Of a DNA stretch of 64,000 bases, positions 28,600 through 38,311 are shown piece after piece (within the stretch, counting starts at the first letter, position 1; the number at the start of each line of letters is the position of its first letter). The notes under the pieces were generated by a model. It did not search any database. It saw only the letters and a list, made by a program, of their open reading frames with translations, and was not told the origin of the DNA. The position numbers were made by a program, and so were the translations under genes. Where the stretch lies: NCBI GenBank assembly GCA_039105265.1, contig JAPFFF010000002.1, positions 8,742,001 to 8,806,000 of the forward strand. Reading direction: 5' to 3'. The DNA comes from Tritrichomonas musculus. Lineage: Eukaryota > Parabasalia > Tritrichomonadida > Tritrichomonadidae.

Positions 28600-31500
28600 A
28601 TGCAAGGGGAAGCCTCTGTTCTAAGCAGTATCTCAAAATCGACCCAGCGCAACTACACTAGTGGTCTTGAAAAAAGTCAAGCTGAAGCTTCCCATTTAGC
28701 CTCATCAGCTGATGTGTACGAAAAATACGTTTTTTCTTTGGTTGCAGAGGCGAACAGAACAAAAAAAGTTCATGCATTCGTTAGACTCCTCGAATATTTT
28801 TACATTTTAGTTCAATTACTACTTTCATCATATAACGACTTTATTCCTTACGAAGATACGGACCAAAACTATAAAATTTTCCTCAAAGTATTTTACATTG
28901 GTTTTATTGGAACCGCAGATGACACCATTCCTTTTATGATAGCTCTAAGTATTATTGATATTCTTACGGTACTCTTTTTTGGAATTTGTGTTATAGATTT
29001 TCAAATTACTCACGAATATAGAAAATGGATGATATACGTACTTCGCGTTTGGCATGGCCATTTATTTGGAATATTTTTAATTCCCAATTTTCTTATGTTA
29101 ATGAAAGGATTTGCCTACTTAGGTCTTCATAATGATATTCTAGGATACGTTATCGTTATTTTAACCTCATTTTGCGGGTGCTTGTCTATATGGCATTATT
29201 TAGTCATATTACCATTTTTCTCCAGATCTCCCTACTTGTCACCATCTCCCATCCATGCATGGAATGTCAAACGTATATACACATGCCTACTTATTTCATC
29301 GGTTCCAATGGGTCTTGAGTCCTTTTTAAACGACCACTTTGAAGAATGGATTGAAACGATTCCACTTTTTCTGATGATTGCCATTTTTATCTATTTAATA
29401 TATGAATTATGTTCTCTTCCTTTCAAAGGTATATTTTTCAATGCACTCACCTTTGGCTGCTTTAACGGAATCATTTTAGGGGCCGTTTTTTCAGTTGCTG
29501 AAGCAATTTCGGAAGGCGTTAGTGAAATCATTTTTTATGGGGGCCCCCCAATTCTAACTGTTGTTTCAACTATTGTTATATACATCATAATTCACTTTTA
29601 TCGAAAGAAGATCAAAACCCAGCTCAGTTATTCGTCATTCAATGAACCGGGCGTCAAACCGACCGAAGATAGCAAGAAGCTTCACTTGACTGACATGAAA
29701 ATCAAGAACAAAAAGCAAGGAATCATGATCATTCAGATTGGCTTTGAAGATATGTGCGACATGTTCGTTGATTGGTCTTTATGCAAGCATTTATTTGACA
29801 TGTTTCCGGACGATGATGATTTGATATCCTTCATTTCTTGGCTGGTTTCACTTTTCCCTTCAGAAATCCAATTTCTTCACAAATTGATCACGCATGGCAA
29901 CAAAATTGTGGGCATTTCGATCGATAACCGTTGCCTATTCTTTCAAATTCATCGTATTCACATCTTTAGGCAAAGTTCAACGTCACGTGAAACATCAAAC
30001 GACTTCAATAAAGTCAAAATGATCACTGATCAAACAATCAGTGCTTTTTGTAAGTATTGGCTCGATATGGCCAAGCCGAACAATGATTTTAGAACGTCTG
30101 TTTATCAAGGTTTGGCAGCTCAAAGGAAAGCTGCTGAAGCTGCATGGTCTGAAGCACTAGACAAGTATCCTAATAATCCTAGATTTGCCCAAGAACATGC
30201 AATTTATTTGCTTGAGGCTGACTGTGATTTTCGAGCAGCGATAAAAGAGAACCAAAATGCACAGCATTTAGAAAACGGTTTGAAAATGCAGAATGATAAA
30301 ACATTTCACCATTTCGTTCTATCGTATCCTAAGTATTTAAAAAGCGGTGTTGTTGATACTAAAGGTAACTTAAAAGGACCTCAAATTGAGAAGTCTGGAT
30401 TTGATCCAAATGCAACTTCGAATTCATTAATGAGCACAAGAAAGACAACCACAAAAAGCTCATCATCTAATATTACCTCAGAGAGTTCTGATGATAGCTC
30501 ATCTGATCAGATTGACCTTCAAGAAGGCGCTAGATTTTTACCTCAAATGAATTTAAGACTGGCTCTACAAAGAGCAATTAATAGTCTTAAAGCTCCCATC
30601 TTTTACAAGATAATGGTAAGTGCAATTTTGAGAGCTGTTTTAACTATTGTTTTTATTGTTATTTGTATCATAATATCAAAGCCACTTTTTGATAGTCGAA
30701 TTGATTTATTTGACATCTTTTATAAGCTTGATAAATTGGAGCATTCATATTCATTAGTGAGTAATCAATTCCCTTGGCTAATGCATCAAGCAATCTTTGA
30801 TTCAAAACCTGATTATTCGTACTTTTTGAAAGAAGTTGCATCACTTTGGGATCCTTCAAATGATGACCCAAGCGACACAGAGCCAAAATACTTGAAAATA
30901 TTCAGGCAATTCGATAGTCCTATCGATGTAACGCGACCTTTGAGAGATGTGATTTCGGATTTAGCACTTGAGACTTTGAACGAAATGAATGAATTTAACA
31001 AAAAGTTTTATAAGATTGATGCTACTGCTAATGATCGCCTTAAAGCTTTACAACAAACTTTTTTTTCTAACCAAAAAGCAGTTTACTCTTGTACATTAAA
31101 TTCAACTAGTGGTGATATTGTACCTTTTAGAAACAGTCCAAGCTACATCTCAATTGACTATGCTTTTCGTACGATTTTGATGGAGATGAGAACGCTTACA
31201 ATGGATAACGATACTGTTGTTAAAAATTGGGGAATAAACTCGAAAGACTTTTGTGATATGTTTACGAATCAAAATGAGCTTTCGAACATGATTAAAGATG
31301 TATCACAATCAACTTCAGACACGTTGTTTGATATTTATAGTGTTGATCTTTCATACATCTTTGGAATGCTTGCATCGAGTTCAAAATCGAGTTCAGCATC
31401 AGCATCAGCATCAGCAGAAGAAGAAGATGGCGAACTAAAAGATGAAGACATTGAAACATTGAAAGAAAACAAGAAAAAAGAATTGTTGAAACGTGCCGAA

Positions 31501-34116
31501 AAAGTGTTTTCAAACCAGCTGAAAGGAAAACAAGTTCTTCAATTTTTAGAAGAAAATATAAACAATTCTGAATATGATCAAAGACTTACACGTGAAGTAA
31601 AAAATGACATAGAATCATATCAAAAATACCGAAAACACAGAAAAGCTAAAAAACAAAAACAAACAAAAACAAAAACCAAAAGGAAAACAGAAAATGTTCC
31701 GACAAAGAAAATGGATCTTCTTCATCAGATTAAATTAAAGAAAGAAATTGAACAGGCCAAAATAAAAGATTACAATCAAGAGAGAACTATTTACAATAAT
31801 AAAAACATAACAAATAAAAATTTACTGCTTGAAGAAGAAGAAGACGAAGAAGAAGAAGAGGAAGAAGATATTGATACCATTGACAGTGTATACAATTTCA
31901 TCATTGCTTTCTCACCTTTCTTGTTATGCCTTTTCATTCTTCCTTCAGTCATTTATCTAAAAGATGGACTTGAGTATGAAATGTCAACTTTTTCGAACGT
32001 TTTACAAAGCCTTCCAAAGCCAGACTGTTTGAAGGCTGGTGAACGAATCAAGCAAGCAGAATACAAAGATGAGAGTAAAACTAAAAACAAGAATAAAAAG
32101 AAAGTTATAAAGCCATCCCATCTACTTGCGGATGCAGCGGGAGCAACTCATTATCCATTTTGGCTTTTTGATGTTGTTTCAGCCTTAATCATCATTATTT
32201 TCTTGATTGTTTTTGCAATCATATCGAAGAACATCAAGAATGATTCAGAAGACTACTTGCAGTATTACTCATTGTTTATAGCACAAAGAAACTGCATTTA
32301 TAATCTTAACAAAGATGTTATATATTCTCTTCTCTTTATTCAAGCTAAGTTAAATTTTTCAACTCTAAAATTTGGCACAACAGCTCATACAAATCCTCGT
32401 TATGCTTTTATTTCTGTCATTCAAGATATGATTCGATTTCATTTGATTACAGATGCAATTAACACTGGCGATGAAAAGCATAATGTTCCTTCATCAATTT
32501 CAGCAGATGCGAAATTAAATAATATACGTTTTGAGCCCATTTGTGACCATAAAATATCAACAAGCATTCCTATTGATAACTACAAATGCACGTCGCTTGA
32601 TCGTACCATATCTTATTACATTGAATTGATAACTTCATGTGTTGCCATTTATCAAGAAACCGGTATACCATGGTTCTTATCTAATTCAGTAGCACCATAT
32701 TTAGTCCACATTCTCGACACACGACTTGCTGTTGGCTACAAACAAATTGCAGATCGATTTAAAGAAATGTTTGATTCCAAAATCAAGCTATTTAATACAT
32801 TAATCATTGTAATCCCAGTTGTTGCAATTGTCTTTACTTTGCTTACTTTTTCGTTAGAAATGATTTTGTTGATTTCTGTTCAGAAGCAATTTCATGCGTT
32901 TAAAGCATTAATGCTTCGTATTAATCCTATTTCATTTGTTGCAAACAATCAACTAATTTCATTAGTTTACGGCAAGAATGATAAAGTTTCACAAATAGTT
33001 AGTGCTTCACATGCAGTCTTCATAACTTCTCCTGATGCAATGATTTCATTAAACAATGAAGGCGTGATTGAATATCTAAATCCTGCAACGACTTCGATTT
33101 TCGGTTACACGCCAGAACAGATGCTTGGACAGAATATTCAGCTTCTTTTGAATGTCGAATCAAAGGAAAGACAGCAACTGTTTTACCAAATGCAGCTAAT
33201 GCAAAGCGGCCAAACGAGTTTGATCTACGAATGTGAATTGAAAGGAACAAGGGACGATGGAACGACCATTTATCTAAAAGTGACACTTATCGGCTTTTCC
33301 TCCAATAATAACAGAATTGCTGAGACATTTGGTATGATGTGCCGTGACATGACAAATGAAATCAAGCAAAAGAGCATGGTTGAAGAAGCCAAGAAGCAAT
33401 CCGAACAATTATTGTTACAGATCCTTCCAAAAGACATCATTATGAGGCTGAACAGAGGTGATACTGACATTTCGTTCACTGTTCAATCATCAACGATAGC
33501 TTTCATTGATATTGAGAAATTCTCTAATTATTCGGCTTCTTTGAGTGCTTCCGAAATCATGCAAAACTTGGGCCTTGTTTTCACCGCCTATGACCAGTTA
33601 CTGGCCAAATACAGCCTCATCATAAAGATCAAGTTGATTGGCGACGATTATATGCTCGCCGCCGGCTTGTTTAACCAAGAAGTTGAACCTGCTTCTCATG
33701 CTACACAGGTCGTCAATTTCACCTTGGAATGTCTCGACGCAATCGAAGATTTGAATGAACAATTGAACGCTTCGTTGCAGGTAAGAATCGGTATCAATAC
33801 TGGCGGACCTTTGATCGCTGGCGTTCTCGGTACAGACAAGCCTTTGTTCGATATAATCGGTGACCCAATTAACGTGGCTTCGAGACTGCAGTCAACAGAC
33901 CCTCCAGGCGAGATTCAGATCTCTCAGAGAACTTACGACTTGGTCGCAAACAACCCTGATTTTAGAATTGAAAGAAGAGGAGAGGTCGAGCTTAAGGGTA
34001 AAGGTAAACAGACTACTTATTTGGTTCACCCGCACATTAGAGATAGCCGCAAACATGAAGATGATTCTGAAGGTTCAATGAACTTGCCATCTGTAAATGC
34101 GGAAGACGAACACTAA
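28600..34116 (+). CDS. Receptor-type adenylate cyclase with PAS domain
   Basis: The 1838-residue membrane protein has a multi-span N-terminal block (about residues 65-335). Further hydrophobic segments lie near 675-695, 1100-1122, 1188-1210 and 1398-1427. A PAS domain (about 1470-1585, FITSPDAMISLNNEGVIEYL) is followed by a class III cyclase domain (about 1627-1810). Metal-binding aspartates are D1637 (FIDIEKF) and D1682 (LIGDDYM). The purine-selecting pair is K1678 and D1751 (LFDIIGD), the combination of ATP-using enzymes, and the catalytic N1758 and R1762 (NVASR) are present. It should make cAMP; such cyclases form a large family in trichomonads. Low-complexity Ser/Glu, Lys and Glu runs lie between residues ~930 and ~1090. 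Confidence 0.9.
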   Translation: MQGEASVLSSISKSTQRNYTSGLEKSQAEASHLASSADVYEKYVFSLVAEANRTKKVHAFVRLLEYFYILVQLLLSSYNDFIPYEDTDQNYKIFLKVFYIGFIGTADDTIPFMIALSIIDILTVLFFGICVIDFQITHEYRKWMIYVLRVWHGHLFGIFLIPNFLMLMKGFAYLGLHNDILGYVIVILTSFCGCLSIWHYLVILPFFSRSPYLSPSPIHAWNVKRIYTCLLISSVPMGLESFLNDHFEEWIETIPLFLMIAIFIYLIYELCSLPFKGIFFNALTFGCFNGIILGAVFSVAEAISEGVSEIIFYGGPPILTVVSTIVIYIIIHFYRKKIKTQLSYSSFNEPGVKPTEDSKKLHLTDMKIKNKKQGIMIIQIGFEDMCDMFVDWSLCKHLFDMFPDDDDLISFISWLVSLFPSEIQFLHKLITHGNKIVGISIDNRCLFFQIHRIHIFRQSSTSRETSNDFNKVKMITDQTISAFCKYWLDMAKPNNDFRTSVYQGLAAQRKAAEAAWSEALDKYPNNPRFAQEHAIYLLEADCDFRAAIKENQNAQHLENGLKMQNDKTFHHFVLSYPKYLKSGVVDTKGNLKGPQIEKSGFDPNATSNSLMSTRKTTTKSSSSNITSESSDDSSSDQIDLQEGARFLPQMNLRLALQRAINSLKAPIFYKIMVSAILRAVLTIVFIVICIIISKPLFDSRIDLFDIFYKLDKLEHSYSLVSNQFPWLMHQAIFDSKPDYSYFLKEVASLWDPSNDDPSDTEPKYLKIFRQFDSPIDVTRPLRDVISDLALETLNEMNEFNKKFYKIDATANDRLKALQQTFFSNQKAVYSCTLNSTSGDIVPFRNSPSYISIDYAFRTILMEMRTLTMDNDTVVKNWGINSKDFCDMFTNQNELSNMIKDVSQSTSDTLFDIYSVDLSYIFGMLASSSKSSSASASASAEEEDGELKDEDIETLKENKKKELLKRAEKVFSNQLKGKQVLQFLEENINNSEYDQRLTREVKNDIESYQKYRKHRKAKKQKQTKTKTKRKTENVPTKKMDLLHQIKLKKEIEQAKIKDYNQERTIYNNKNITNKNLLLEEEEDEEEEEEEDIDTIDSVYNFIIAFSPFLLCLFILPSVIYLKDGLEYEMSTFSNVLQSLPKPDCLKAGERIKQAEYKDESKTKNKNKKKVIKPSHLLADAAGATHYPFWLFDVVSALIIIIFLIVFAIISKNIKNDSEDYLQYYSLFIAQRNCIYNLNKDVIYSLLFIQAKLNFSTLKFGTTAHTNPRYAFISVIQDMIRFHLITDAINTGDEKHNVPSSISADAKLNNIRFEPICDHKISTSIPIDNYKCTSLDRTISYYIELITSCVAIYQETGIPWFLSNSVAPYLVHILDTRLAVGYKQIADRFKEMFDSKIKLFNTLIIVIPVVAIVFTLLTFSLEMILLISVQKQFHAFKALMLRINPISFVANNQLISLVYGKNDKVSQIVSASHAVFITSPDAMISLNNEGVIEYLNPATTSIFGYTPEQMLGQNIQLLLNVESKERQQLFYQMQLMQSGQTSLIYECELKGTRDDGTTIYLKVTLIGFSSNNNRIAETFGMMCRDMTNEIKQKSMVEEAKKQSEQLLLQILPKDIIMRLNRGDTDISFTVQSSTIAFIDIEKFSNYSASLSASEIMQNLGLVFTAYDQLLAKYSLIIKIKLIGDDYMLAAGLFNQEVEPASHATQVVNFTLECLDAIEDLNEQLNASLQVRIGINTGGPLIAGVLGTDKPLFDIIGDPINVASRLQSTDPPGEIQISQRTYDLVANNPDFRIERRGEVELKGKGKQTTYLVHPHIRDSRKHEDDSEGSMNLPSVNAEDEH

Positions 34117-34478
34117 TAGATGATATTTTTTTTTATATATAAATTTTTATATTTATTTTTAATGGTGTAAAATGTCATTCTCTTTTATCTTATCTTTTTT
34201 TGATTTTTCTGGTGACGTTTAGTTGTATTTGTCATGAATGTTATCATGAACTGTTAAATGCTTATGAGAAAAAGACAATTTATAGCAGGGACGATTAAAA
34301 AATATTCAATTTTTATTATTATTTTGAATTCAAAATGATCGTCAGAACTTTTTTCAGTTCTTTTTTTTTTCATATGATTCGACATCTAACAAGAATAAAT
34401 GCTAATTAATATTTGGATTGTTCTTTCATAAATGTTTGATCACTATTTATCTCTATTGACTTCAGATTAAATGTTAGA
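34117..34478. other. Intergenic spacer
   Basis: This contains the 3' untranslated region of the cyclase and the upstream region of the BspA gene. Initiator-like TCATA and TCACT sequences occur around 34425-34442, but none is at the usual close spacing. Nothing else is seen. Confidence 0.5.
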
Positions 34479-36635
34479 ATGACATGTTATATGAAATTTT
34501 TTAATTATATGATTTACACTAATGATGAAAAAATAAACTTTGAGTTAGATAAAAATAAATTAACTGCAAAGGTTATTCATTCCCCAAAAGCAAGAGAAAA
34601 GGTTTTAATTCCTTTTTCAATAATTCATGAAAATTTTGAATATATAATCGATAGTATTGATGATGAATCTTTTCAAAATAATTATTTTATAAAATCAATT
34701 GACTTTCCAAAAAATTCTAAACTTCGTTCAATTGGAAAAAAAAGTTTTTCATTATCTTCCATTAAAAAGATCACAATTCCATCATCTGTAGAAAAACTTA
34801 ATAAAGGGTGGTGCTGCCAAACACAATATTTGCATCAAGTTTTAATTTCACCGGAAAATAAACATTACAAATACTTGGATGAAAATCATCAAATCATTAT
34901 TGGAAAATCAGAGCCACAAAGTGATATTTTTGATGTTATTATATTTGCATCTCGGAATATAGAAAAAGTATTCATTCCTTCATCGATTAAATATATAGAT
35001 TCCTATGCTTTTTCGTATTGTTCAAAACTCAGAACGATAGAGTTCTCAAAAAGTTCACAAGTAAAATCATTAGGAGAGTATTGTTTTTCTTATTGTTTTC
35101 TAACTAATATTCTAATCCCAGATTCCATCGAGGAGCTCAAAAAAGGCTGGTGCAGAGGAAATTTCAAATTACAGAAAATTTTCATTTCACCAAAAAACAA
35201 AAATTTCAAATTTTTGGATGAAAAAAAAGACATTGTATTGAGGAAATCTGATTCACAATCGGATAACTTTGATGTTATTCAATTTGCTAATCGTTATATA
35301 AAAAAAGTTATGATTCCAGCGACGATCAAATATATTGAGCCGTTCGCTTTTTCTGAGTGTCGATCACTTCACTCAATTGAATTTCAAAGCAATTCAAATC
35401 TTTTGTCAATTGGTGAAGGCTCATTTTGTTATTCTGGAATTAGACACATTTCAATTCCATCATCAACAGAGGTCATTGAAAAATACGCATTTTTTGAATG
35501 CACGCATCTTCAATCAATTCAAATTTCAAATAATTCAAAATTGAGAAGAATTATGAAGAAAGCTTTCAATGAGAGTTTGATTCAAAATATCTTTATTCCA
35601 TCTAGTCTTAATGAATTAGACGAAGGATGGAACTATGGCTTGTACAATTTGGAAAACATTTCATTTTCACCTGAAAATAAAAATTTTGAATTGGAAGGTG
35701 AGATGATCATTGAAAAATCTGACACAATTATTTTTTCCAATCACAATGTTAAAGATCCGAAAATTCCATCATCAATTCGACACATCAGTTCGAATGCTTT
35801 TTCTTATAGTAGGAATATTCAAACGATTGAATTTTCAAAAGACTCACAATTAATTTCAATTGGTAAATGGGCGTTCTTTTCATCATCGATTGAAATGATC
35901 ACAATTCCAGCAAGCGTCACTGAAATTAAAAAATACACTTTTTATAGATGCCATAATTTGAAAACCGTTGATTTTTCAGTAGATTCAAAATTGACAACAA
36001 TTGAAAGGAGCGCTTTTTATGACTCATCAATTGAAAATCTCACTTTTCCATCGTTATTGAAAAACCTTGACGAAAGGTGGAGCTATGAAGTTCGATATTT
36101 GAAATCAATTTTAATTTCAGGAAGAAATGAGCATTTTAAATATGTCGATGACAAACGTCAAATGGTTGCTTGCAAGTCAGACGCAAAAAGTGACATTTTT
36201 GATGTACTTGTTTTTGCAAGTCGAAGTATTGAAGAAGTTTTCATCCCATCAACAATTAGATACATAAATTCGCATGCTTTTTCTAATTGCAAGATGATTA
36301 AATCTCTTGAATTTTCACCTAAATCAAGGTCAATTTCAATAGGTGAATGGGGACTTCATTCTACTTCAATTGAAAGAATTTCAATTCCTTCTCGTTTCCT
36401 AGATTTTGATAATGCTGCCTTTGGGGACTGCATGAAATTACAATCAGTTGAATTTCTAGAGTGTGAAAGCTTAACAATTAACAATTATTTGTTCAGTTCA
36501 TGCATAAGTTTAACGATCATATCACTTCCTAACTGTAAATCTATCACAATTTTTGAGAAGTCTTTCGAAGTTGTGTCAAAAAATTGCTTACTATTGGTCA
36601 ATGCAAACGCTATTATACATTTAAACTTACGTTAA
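34479..36635 (+). CDS. BspA-type leucine-rich repeat protein
   Basis: Nearly the whole 718-residue protein is built of BspA (LRR_5) repeats, with units such as IPSSIKYIDSYAFSYCSKL and SIGEGSFCYSGIRHISIPS. Several repeats carry the longer trichomonad form with an insertion (LNKGWCCQTQYLHQV, then ISPENKHYKYLD). No signal peptide or membrane anchor is visible, so this member is probably intracellular or released by an unknown route. It shares the inserted repeat type with the DENN-fusion protein at 10554. Start choice is uncertain: methionines at residues 5 and 11 are also possible. The protein should act as a binding scaffold; its partner is unknown. Confidence 0.85.
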   Translation: MTCYMKFFNYMIYTNDEKINFELDKNKLTAKVIHSPKAREKVLIPFSIIHENFEYIIDSIDDESFQNNYFIKSIDFPKNSKLRSIGKKSFSLSSIKKITIPSSVEKLNKGWCCQTQYLHQVLISPENKHYKYLDENHQIIIGKSEPQSDIFDVIIFASRNIEKVFIPSSIKYIDSYAFSYCSKLRTIEFSKSSQVKSLGEYCFSYCFLTNILIPDSIEELKKGWCRGNFKLQKIFISPKNKNFKFLDEKKDIVLRKSDSQSDNFDVIQFANRYIKKVMIPATIKYIEPFAFSECRSLHSIEFQSNSNLLSIGEGSFCYSGIRHISIPSSTEVIEKYAFFECTHLQSIQISNNSKLRRIMKKAFNESLIQNIFIPSSLNELDEGWNYGLYNLENISFSPENKNFELEGEMIIEKSDTIIFSNHNVKDPKIPSSIRHISSNAFSYSRNIQTIEFSKDSQLISIGKWAFFSSSIEMITIPASVTEIKKYTFYRCHNLKTVDFSVDSKLTTIERSAFYDSSIENLTFPSLLKNLDERWSYEVRYLKSILISGRNEHFKYVDDKRQMVACKSDAKSDIFDVLVFASRSIEEVFIPSTIRYINSHAFSNCKMIKSLEFSPKSRSISIGEWGLHSTSIERISIPSRFLDFDNAAFGDCMKLQSVEFLECESLTINNYLFSSCISLTIISLPNCKSITIFEKSFEVVSKNCLLLVNANAIIHLNLR

Positions 36636-36886
36636 TTGTTTTTTTAATGTTGAAAACATCCTATGCATTTTGCTTCAAAAACGTTGATGAAAAAGATTTA
36701 ATAAAAAAGAAGCCAGCACGCAATGTTACATACTAGTTTAAATGGCAACCAAATCCATGCACCGTTTGCATAAAACTTTTTCTTTATTGTGATCGAGTAC
36801 AGTATAGAATTTTATATTTTTTAAATAGTAAAGGCGATTCTTCAATTTTTTTTTTTTTTTTTTTTTTTTTACTCAAAACGTGGTTT
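36636..36886. other. Convergent spacer with T(25)
   Basis: This lies between the 3' ends of the BspA gene and the esterase gene. A run of 25 T residues is at 36846-36870. Confidence 0.6.
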
Positions 36887-38299
36887 TTAATGCTTCACTT
36901 GAGCATTTAACCAAGCAAAAATGCTTTTATAAGTTCCTTTCTCATCAGAGGCTTCTTGTGAGCCGCCTCCGTCGTTGCTTGGAACGAAACCAAATGATTT
37001 GTCATCATCGGCTGAATTCATGATTTTTTCACGATCTTGAACTTTTGTTACCTGATCATTGAAGAATCTGACCCAAGACCAGTGCCCGTTAAACTTCACT
37101 CCAGGAAGGAGGATGCCTTCAACTGTTTCGAAGTATGAAAACCAGACATTTTTGGCGCCAAGTTTGAGAAGTTGCTTGTAAGTCGGCATTTCGAATATAT
37201 AAGGAAGGACAGTATCGTCATCATGGGAAGCAATCAACCAGATTGGCAGATCTTTAATCTTATTCATCTTTTCGTCAGTGAAATGTCTTTCATCAGTCTG
37301 ATATACAGCAGTTGGAGCAGGATTGTCTTCCATATGGACATATTTGCCTTCTTCATCTTTCTTGAAGACCATATATGCGTAAGCTTCGCATGCTTGATAG
37401 GATGCTGCAAACATTTCTGGAAAATGTATGAGTAAATTCATTGACATGTAGCCACCATTTGAACAGCCACCAATATAGATACGATTTCTATCAACATCAG
37501 TGTTTTGTTTCAGGTAGTAGTTTATGGAATCAATTAATATGTTGAGAAAACGAGATTCTTTATCACCATTATGATTTTGTCCATCACCACAATCCATCCA
37601 CATTGTTGGTGTTTGGATTGCAAGAACATAAATGCCTTTTGCGCCATTTTTAGTAGTGAAATATGATTGTATTTTTTGTTTAGCAAGATAAGTAACTGGA
37701 TTACCTAGTAAATCGATATCAACATCTACTCCGCCTTCTCCTTGTCCATGAATCCAAATAATCAATGGATTCTTCGCATTATCTTTCTTTAGTTGTCTTG
37801 GCTCATAAGCTGCATATTGCAAAGTAAGCATTTCTTCTTGATTAGTCAAAGGATTTACATATTTACCCGAAAATGTACCACGTTTAGTAAATTGTTCTGA
37901 ATCTGGACAAATACGATTATTAATGCAATCTTGTTTAAATCCTATCAAAGTATCTCTCCCATCAACTGTTACATGAAATGTGGCTTTGACAATGTATGTA
38001 GGAGTCCATTCGTTATGAAATTTGGCAAGGTTGAAGAAAAATGGGGCACAACTTCCAGTAGGATCAAAAACGGTATCAAGCTCCATTGTAGCGAATCTAG
38101 ACCTACTATCAACTCGATCTCCTCTTTGATTAGATAAATAAAAAGCTTTGATTTCTCGATCTCTTTCTGCTGTACGAATAGAAGCTCCTTCTTTATCAAC
38201 TTTTTCGATTGGATCTGAGAAGGCAAAAATAACTTTTGATACGCCAGGTCCCCAGTCATATCCAGTCAGATAAAGAGTAGCACCTACTATAGCAGTCAT
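36887..38299 (-). CDS. Alpha/beta-hydrolase esterase with N-terminal Ig-like domain
   Basis: The 470-residue protein has a beta-rich N-terminal domain (about 1-135) and an alpha/beta-hydrolase domain (about 155-470). The latter shows the oxyanion strand LIIWIHGQGEGG at 179-190, the nucleophile elbow GGCSNGGYMS (Ser280), the acid block LIASHDDDTVLP (Asp near 361) and the histidine block KFNGHWSW (His406). The arrangement matches bacterial secreted peptidase/feruloyl-esterase-like enzymes with an Ig-like leader domain. It probably cleaves an ester or peptide bond; the substrate is unknown. No signal peptide is clear. Codon use is richer in G+C than the flanks, and a bacterial origin by transfer is plausible. 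A TCATA initiator lies 10 bases upstream. Confidence 0.82.
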   Translation of the reverse strand: MTAIVGATLYLTGYDWGPGVSKVIFAFSDPIEKVDKEGASIRTAERDREIKAFYLSNQRGDRVDSRSRFATMELDTVFDPTGSCAPFFFNLAKFHNEWTPTYIVKATFHVTVDGRDTLIGFKQDCINNRICPDSEQFTKRGTFSGKYVNPLTNQEEMLTLQYAAYEPRQLKKDNAKNPLIIWIHGQGEGGVDVDIDLLGNPVTYLAKQKIQSYFTTKNGAKGIYVLAIQTPTMWMDCGDGQNHNGDKESRFLNILIDSINYYLKQNTDVDRNRIYIGGCSNGGYMSMNLLIHFPEMFAASYQACEAYAYMVFKKDEEGKYVHMEDNPAPTAVYQTDERHFTDEKMNKIKDLPIWLIASHDDDTVLPYIFEMPTYKQLLKLGAKNVWFSYFETVEGILLPGVKFNGHWSWVRFFNDQVTKVQDREKIMNSADDDKSFGFVPSNDGGGSQEASDEKGTYKSIFAWLNAQVKH

Positions 38300-38306
38300 T
38301 GCAATA

Positions 38307-38311
38307 TATGA
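38307..38311 (-). promoter_or_regulatory. Initiator element (TCATA) of the esterase gene
   Basis: TCATA on the minus strand has its A 10 bases before the ATG at 38299. It matches TCAYW. Confidence 0.45.

Noticed and set aside
30668-33479. Several antisense frames of 60-90 codons within the cyclase gene
   Set aside because: They lie opposite a well-supported gene, have no independent motif and are shadows of its codon pattern. The same applies to short frames inside the BspA-DENN, capsid and fibre-like genes.
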